The translations under genes were made by a program, and so were the position numbers. 63,754 bases of DNA from the NCBI GenBank assembly GCA_013286045.1, contig JABDGM010000013.1, positions 930 through 64,683 of the forward strand, in the 5' to 3' direction. This document shows, piece after piece, positions 17,257-24,800 of this stretch. The DNA comes from Planctomycetota bacterium. GTDB taxonomy: Bacteria; Planctomycetota; Planctomycetia; Pirellulales; Lacipirellulaceae. Below the pieces are notes generated by a model. The model was not told the DNA's origin. It made no database searches and saw nothing but the letters and a program-made list of their open reading frames with translations. Position 1 is the stretch's first letter, and the number at the start of each line of letters is the position of its first letter.

Positions 17257-18789
17257 ATGAGAGTTGTTAATTATCAGTCGTCTGTAGTCAGGTCTGAACG
17301 ATGGACCACGGACCACGGACCACGGACGGGATTCGTGCGCCTCGGAATCAGCCTTACGGAAGTCCTCATCGCGATGGGGATTCTGACGGTGGGGCTGCTG
17401 GGCGTGGCGTCGGTGTTTCCCGTCGGCGGCTGGTATATGCAGCGGGCCGAAATCGCGGACCGCGGGTCGGCAATTGCGCAATCGGTGATGAGCGATTTGG
17501 TGGCGCGGGGGATGCTCAATCCGGCCGCGTGGTATGTGATGACGCCGACGCCGGCACCAGCCGGAAATCTATCGACTTCGCCCAATTACCAGGTGTTTGG
17601 AGTGGATGGCGAGTACTCGCCGGGGGCAACGGTTCGCGCCGGAACGTTCACCAGGCCTTTTGCCGAAGCGCTAACGGCCGGATTAAAACTTAACAACGAC
17701 CCGGTGATCATCTCAAAACAATTCGGCAGCGCATTTGTCATTGATCCGATGTTTGCGGCGGCTGCGGCTTCGACTTCGGCGAGCGCTAACAATGCGGCTG
17801 CGTACGCATTTCCGGCGACTGCTTATTCGCAAGGGCCGTGGACTAGTGGAACGTACTACAACAACAGTTCCTGGCAGCCTTGGTGGGGCAGCGCGTCTAC
17901 CAAGGAAAAGACTTGGCCCATTCGCCGTGTAACCTTTGAGCTATCGACCGGTTGGCCCTACGATAAGGCGATGGCGGAAAGTGTGGCCCGTATTGGCGAC
18001 GATCTCGTTTCGGAATTGCCTTCCCGCGACGATCGGCCAGCGAGTCAGAAGTGGGACGTAGATAGTACGAGTGGCGCGCCGTTGGCCCGCCAGTGGACGG
18101 GCGACTATTCCTGGATCGCGTCGGTCTCTCCTACGACGAATGCCGCCCGCAATGGAATGGCGCACAACCCCGAGGGCTTCGATTACGACGTGTCGGTCGT
18201 CGTGTTCTATAAGCGAGCGCTGCCTTCCGCCATCCCTTCGGCAGGCGATTTGGCAGACGCTGCTTCGCATGAACGCATGGTAAGTGCGAAGATCATTTCC
18301 ACCGGTACAAGTGGTGGGCAACTGCTGTTGGCCGATATGGGGGACATTAAGGATTCGAATTCCAAAAACGTCAGTCCCTTTGATCAACTTAAGGTTGGTC
18401 AGTGGATCATGCTTTGCGGTCCGCATCCGAACAGCTCGGTGAGTGAGCCGAAATTCGTTTTGAACTGGTATCAGGTGCTATCGGTCGAAGGCACCAATAC
18501 TAAGCTGAACAGCTATGGCACGGACACACCCGCTCCGGCCGCCGCCGAGCCGGATCGGCGGCTGATCACAGTCCGTGGCACGCAATGGCCATGGCAGCCA
18601 TCTGCGAGTACGGGATATGCCGTAGCGCCCACTACCATTTCAGATGACTTATGCGTGGGAATTGTAAAAGGCGCCGTCGCGGTGCACTCGAAGACCATAC
18701 GTCTTGAAAGTGGCGCGGGTAGCTCTTTTGGCACGGGGATGACCACGTTCGCGCCTACCGGTGCGTCACGGGGCAACATCACGTTTTAG
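17257..18789 (+). CDS. Type II secretion-like pseudopilin 4 (GspI/PilV-like)
   Basis: 510 residues. The prepilin motif is VRLG then ISLTEVLIAMGILTVGLLGV (cleavage after Gly30, Glu at +5, Ile instead of Phe at +1). The following SVFPVGGWYMQRAEIADRGSAIAQSVMSDL resembles GspI/PilV minor pseudopilins. The C-terminal 430 residues are unassigned and rich in Ser, Thr and Ala. AAGAAGG (17242-17248) lies 8 bp before ATG 17257, a good Shine-Dalgarno site that supports the long leader. Codons 7-25 are made of 8 heptamer units. It follows a heptamer hairpin and precedes the giant gene by 64 bp, so it probably takes part in the same tip complex. Confidence 0.8.
   Translation: MRVVNYQSSVVRSERWTTDHGPRTGFVRLGISLTEVLIAMGILTVGLLGVASVFPVGGWYMQRAEIADRGSAIAQSVMSDLVARGMLNPAAWYVMTPTPAPAGNLSTSPNYQVFGVDGEYSPGATVRAGTFTRPFAEALTAGLKLNNDPVIISKQFGSAFVIDPMFAAAAASTSASANNAAAYAFPATAYSQGPWTSGTYYNNSSWQPWWGSASTKEKTWPIRRVTFELSTGWPYDKAMAESVARIGDDLVSELPSRDDRPASQKWDVDSTSGAPLARQWTGDYSWIASVSPTTNAARNGMAHNPEGFDYDVSVVVFYKRALPSAIPSAGDLADAASHERMVSAKIISTGTSGGQLLLADMGDIKDSNSKNVSPFDQLKVGQWIMLCGPHPNSSVSEPKFVLNWYQVLSVEGTNTKLNSYGTDTPAPAAAEPDRRLITVRGTQWPWQPSASTGYAVAPTTISDDLCVGIVKGAVAVHSKTIRLESGAGSSFGTGMTTFAPTGASRGNITF
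17275..17330. repeat. Eight-unit heptamer array inside the pseudopilin 4 leader
   Basis: In exact phase: CAGTCGT, CTGTAGT, CAGGTCT, GAACGAT, GGACCAC, GGACCAC, GGACCAC, GGACGGG. The three identical GGACCAC units (17303-17323) also match a unit at 13279-13285. All units lie upstream of the Gly30 processing site. Confidence 0.9.
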
Positions 18790-18797
18790 TTAGCGCG

Positions 18798-18825
18798 GGT
18801 CGGGGACAGTGTCGCGACAACGACC
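18798..18825. other. Hairpin upstream of the giant GspK-like gene
   Basis: GGTCG (18798-18802) can pair with CGACC (18821-18825) around an inner perfect palindrome TGTCGCGACA (18810-18819). It lies in the 64-bp gap before the chosen ATG. It is shorter than the other elements of the locus and shows no clear 7-bp phase. Confidence 0.4.
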
Positions 18826-18853
18826 GGAACCGGGTGTCGCAAGAGAGGCAATT

Positions 18854-21800
18854 ATGTGGACGAGTCGACCAACGCGGCAACGATCGGCGGAAGCGAGGCC
18901 ATTTCGCTCGCCGGCGGCGCGCCGATCTTCGCGGCGTGGCGTGCTGATGCTGGTGGTATTGAGCATGCTCGTGCTTTTCATGCTCATTGGCACGGCGTTC
19001 TTGATGAGCAGCAGCCAGGAACATAAGACGGCAACAGCCGCGGCAAAAGATAAGCGCCTCGGCAACAATGCCACTAAGTTGCTTGATCGTGCGCTACTGG
19101 GCGCCGTGCGCGACACGGAAAATCCGTATTCCGTAATTCGCTACCACAGTTTGCTGCGCGACATTTACGGGACCAACGGATTTCAAGGCGCTATCTACTG
19201 CCCAGATAAAGGAAAGGTGAATCCGGACAAAATCAACGGACGCGTCACGTCGTATCCCGGAGCTTCCGCAACTACACCGCCTGGACCGCGGGGCCTTACG
19301 AACGGCCAATTCATCGACATCTACGTTCGGGCGCTGGCTTGGGACTCGGCCGCAACGCCACCCACTTCGCTCGATGATCCGCAGACTACGACAAATGAGA
19401 ACTCCGGGCCTCAACAGCTAATTCAGCCAGATCGGCGGCATATTCTCAAGCTGGACCGCGATCCATTGGGAGCGGGGCAGTTATATGCGATGCCCCTTAC
19501 GAAGGGGTATTTCAATGGTCAGTTGATGACGATCACAAGTGGTCCAGCGGCTGGGCAAACGACGCGCATTCTCGACTACGAAGTGGAGCAAGAGCTGAGC
19601 AGCGACGGCATCACGTCCTTGAATTTCACCGACCCGAGCCGGTCGACCGGAAGTTCGCCGGTTTTCACGAGGATATTTCGCTTTCGCGTAATGGCGTTTC
19701 AACGCGCCGACGGCGGACCTCTGCAAATAAGTACAGATACGACGAGATCGCAAGAGATTGTCGACCTTGCGGGAGTGCCGAACTTAATACCGCCTGCGAC
19801 GTTCATGGTGAATGGACGCGCCTTTAGCGGTACGGGCGTTGGTTATGACCCCTACGCGCAGATAGGTACGCCGCGCTTGAGCGCCCTCGAAGTTGTTCAA
19901 ATGGGTACGAAGAAGCCCGTGCCGATGCCGGTGGCACTTTTACCTAACAGCGTCTACGCTTTTCTTTCTGATCCCAATCCAGATCCCGCCGCTGCTGATA
20001 TTCGCGGCATTTTTGATTACAACGCAGTTACTGGCGTCGCTACGCCGCTCAATCCAAAACTCACTACGGGGTTATCGCAAACAGATGCCACAGCGCGTGT
20101 CCAAAAGTGGCTGTATCCAAGTTTTGTTGGCCTGGGTGGCGCGAATGAATCTTATGATGCTGCCGACTTCCAAAACATGGGACTTGCCCTGCAGACAGTC
20201 ACGCCGCGTGCGCAGGGCCGCGTTGTTCAGGGGGATACCACAAACCAAGTAACGTTGAGCGCGGTCGATCCTAGCGTCGACCGGACCAAATTCCTGCGGC
20301 TCGATCTCGAAGATCTACCGTTACCTTCGTTTCATCGGCCTGATCTTGTCAACTATTGGTTCCACCAACTGCTTGGTTTATTAACCGATCCGAACGGCGA
20401 CTATAAGTTGCCGCCCGACCTCGCGGTGCAATCGATTATCGACCCGTACCCGGCTCCGAGTAATCAATTGCGCTCCGGCTTGAGCCAGGACGCGGCCAGT
20501 CTAATCACCGCGGTGAAGCGCAAAGTCATGATGCGTCCGCTTCGCGAGGATCATCCCGACTTCAATGGGAGCAATCAACTATCTACACCAACTGGCTTAC
20601 CGACATCGCAGCTAACTCTAGGCTCTTTTCCAAACTACGCCATCAGCATTCCTTACTGGGAAGCCGTTGGTCCTTGGGATGTGGACAACGATAACGATGG
20701 CGTGCCGGATAGCGTGTGGGTCGATATCGGCGATCCGGTCCAGGAAGCGGAAGATGGCACGCGGTATAAGCCGCTGTATGCGTATTTGATCGTCGATTTG
20801 GACAGCCGGCTGAACGTCAATGCGCATGGGTTGGCGGACGATATTGTTTCGCCTTTGGATGACCCGACGCGACGCTCCTTTTTCGATCCCAACACAGCCG
20901 GTAACTTGGCGCACGATACCACGAATACAAGTCCCAACTTACAACGCAGTACGTTGCAACTATCCCGTGGCCTTGGTTACGGACCGGCCGAAATCAGCCT
21001 GCGGCCGGTGTTCCCAATCCCCGAGATCAACTCGAGCACGCAGCCGGCAGCGAACCGCGTCGAAGTAGCAGGCCCGATCGACAGCTACGCGACGGTGCTG
21101 TTTGGCCGCCAGAAGCTGGATACGTCATCGATCGCTGGACGATACGGTTTTGATCCGAATTTGAACTACCCGCGTTTGTCGAATGGGGACGTGGCGACGG
21201 CTGCGTCAAATTACCGATACAGCCCTATCCTAAAGACGGAGCCTGCTTGGTCACCGCGTTGGAACACCGGCGAGATGGCGATGCCGAGTTTGGCCGCCCA
21301 GCTCAAATTTTTCGACTATCCGTACTCATTCGATCAATCAACTTACTTTAACGTATTGAACAAATCAAATTATGGCCAAGCTAGCTGGTACAAGCAGTCG
21401 AGCTTTGGCACACCGCCCGATCTTAAGGGGCGCTACGCACTTGGCCTCGACTATTCTGGTCAGCCGGTATTTGAAGTCGCAAACGATGTGAATCCGAATA
21501 CCGCAACATTACCGGCTCCGAGCGCGTTAAATGCCCCGATCTATCCGCTGAACCAGCAGTTGCCGTTCAACCTGCTGGCCAGATCGCCGTACGAATTGGA
21601 TCTGACTAGCGCGAAGCGTCGCGATTCTTCGGGGATGTCGTTTTCGGATGTAAACACCGCATTCACCAACAGCGTTGATCTAACGATCGACGGTACGGGT
21701 GGCTTAAACGACGATGCGGCATTCTCGCCGTCTGATCTTGAGAAAGTTCTCCGCGGCTGGGATCCAGACATCGGCACGCTGCCGAGCCGGCTTTGGGACT

Positions 21801-24800
21801 CCGTCGATGCGTTCGACCCGTTGAAGCTGATTCGGTTCCTTCCGAACAATACGGCGAACTTTGCCAACGACATGCTCGATCCGACGAATCGCAGCATCGG
21901 TGCGCCCGCGATCGGCCAACAAGCATCGCCGGAAATGATGACGGGCGCTCAGCAGATGGCCAGCATCAACCGCCGCCTTGTGACGACGGATAGCTACGAC
22001 CTGCCAGTGGCGAACCAGACGATGCCTGCGTATGTATCGGATTTCGGGGCGGATGGAGTGCCGGGACGGCGCGGGCTTACAGGGACCAAGCTCAATGATG
22101 TAGATACCGATGATTTCCAGACAATTGTGGGAGTCCCGCGCGCACAGGCGAAGATCGTCGACTTGTTGTATTACCGCGTATGGCTCGAAGCGCGGCGATT
22201 CATCATGAGGACGCAGGGTCTGGTTGAATCTGGCCCCAGTAATAGTCTCGATAGCCTGAGTGCGGACAACTACAGATCTTTCTTAGTAGCGGTGAAAACG
22301 CGCGCGGACTTCGTGTTCTCGCGTTTGGCCTCCGACCTGCTCGCTCCGGAAGTGATCGCCGGTAAGAAGATGGACCTCAATCGCCCGTTCGGCGATGGAA
22401 AGGACAACAACGGCGACGGCGTAGTGGATGATCCGCTCGAAGCCGGCGAGCCGTTCTTGGATATCAACGGCAACGGCACGTGGGATGTCGGTGAGCCATT
22501 TCTCGATCTAAATGGCGACGGTAAATATAACTCGCCTCAGGACGGCATGTGGCCACAACTTTGGCCAGCGCCGGCGGGTAACGGCACGCTCGCAGAACCG
22601 ATTTCTTTTGACTACACGCAAGGCCATGCAGAACCGATCCACGCGGCGGTCGTAAAGGCGCTTAATCAAACAATTCAGGGCGGCGTTCGTAATTTGGAGT
22701 CGCAAGGCCGACAGCTTTTTGCCCGGCATCTTTATTGCCTGATGCTGCTGTTGGTGGATGAGAATTACATCGCTCCGTGGGATGAGAACGATCCCCAAAT
22801 TCTCACGTACATGGTGAACGAGCGGAACAAGCTCACGTCACCCAATCTGAAATCGCCAGCCACTGGGCCACCGCTGACTCCGGCGGAGGCGGATCTCGTC
22901 GTCAAGCGTAAGCTGACTTGCCGGATGATTGCGCAGTGGGCGATTAACGTGGTCGATGCGCGCGATCCCGACTCGATCATGACCCCGTTCGAGTATGACG
23001 AAAACCCGTGGGACGGTTGGGGCGTGTGGGATGATAATTGGATTGGGGATCTCGGCGACAACAAGAATAAAGCCGCGTTCAAGATCCAGAAGGATCCTAC
23101 CAAGGCGACATTCTTTCCGCTCGACGGTGATCCGGCGACGGACGAGAACAATGGCTGGGTCATCGACTGGTCGTTGGCGAATTCAACAAACAAGTGGGCG
23201 AAGACGCTCACGCAATTGCTGGTCAAGCAGTCGCAGCCGGTGAATTTGGATACGACGTCGCAACAGTATAATCCGCCGCTTATTACGCACCCATTGCTGC
23301 AAACGCGTGGCGTGGTGTGGGGAGCGGAGCGCCCCGAGCTGTTGATGACCGAGACGTTCGCCTTCCATGACCGGCGAGTGGAAGATTTGCAGGGCCTCGA
23401 AGGCATGAACGGGTTTATCAAGGACTATGACAGTAAAACTGATACGCAGCATACAAAAGACCCCGATGGGGATCAGCGGCTGCGTCCGCGTGGTTCGCTG
23501 TTCGTGGAACTCTACAACCCGTGGTCGCCGCAGGGCCAATTCCCGGCGGAGCTGTATAGCCGGTTGGACTCTACCACGGGCTACGTACCTAAGTATTACA
23601 GCCAAGCGATTCCACAAAATCCCAATCAAAAGGATGGGGTCGAATTAGGACGGCTCAGTAATTACGCCTGGGATGAGAACAATAACAAGTTGACATTAGA
23701 CCCAACGACGGTGAGTTCAACCGTAAACATCAAGAGGTCGCCGGTTTGGCGGATCTTGGTTGTCGAGGAATGGCCGACCTATCGCAACAGCGATGAGGTA
23801 GACGGCAAGCGCAGCGATGAAACCTTTAACGACACCTATAAGAATTCAGCCGGCTTTAAGTCCGCGCAGACGATTTACAACGCGGCGCGGGACAAAGTGA
23901 AGGCTTGGAATCCGACCATTTCTCCAACGTCGCCATTTCGCCCGTCCGATCCCGATTTCGATGCGGGGTTTAGTGCCGGTTTTCTACCGAAACAAAAAGC
24001 AAATGGCCAGAATGTTTTCGAAGTTCAGTTTCCGTGGACCGAGCGAGAGTTCTATTTTACGACCGATAAGTCTCCGCTGCTTAACTCAACACAAATCAAG
24101 AATCTTTTCGACCACACGCCGGATCATGATTACTCGAAAAATGTATTCAAGCTTCGGCTTCCATATCGAACCGTCAAGATAACTTACGGTACCGACGCGC
24201 CGCAGACGTCGCCGCTCCCGAAGCAGGGGCAGATGCAGAGGTTTATCTCTCCCGATCTCGAGTTGTCGACAAATCGCCCGGCCACCGACGAGCCCATTGC
24301 TCCGATTGCGCCGGGTCGTTATGGCGTCATTGGATCGGCCGGTGCCCGATACTCGGCGGGCCCCATTGATACGGGTCTCAGTGCCACACCGTTTGTAACC
24401 GCGGTGGGCAGAAAAAATGACAGCACCATCAAGGATGGCGATACGCCTAAACCTGCGGATGTCATGCAGACACGTCGGATCGAGTTGCATCCTTCCAATA
24501 ATTCGGAATGGACGCAGGTCGTGATCGGCGGCAATGGCGGCGATCCGAAAGATGAAGTGAATCCCTCTTATCTCGCTTCCGGTGTGACCGATCAACTCGA
24601 CCCGACGACCGTTGAGTTGGGCCGCGACAATGAAATGATGTTTGATCAAGCGCTGACTAAGGTGAAGAACGTTACCCAGCCGGCCGCGGATGGAACTGCA
24701 CAGTATTATCAACCTAGCGTCGCAATTCCGGTTGCGGGAATGAATGTTTCGGAGCCCGCTTGGGGCTACTCGGCGCGCGAATATGAAGCGGCAGAGCAAG

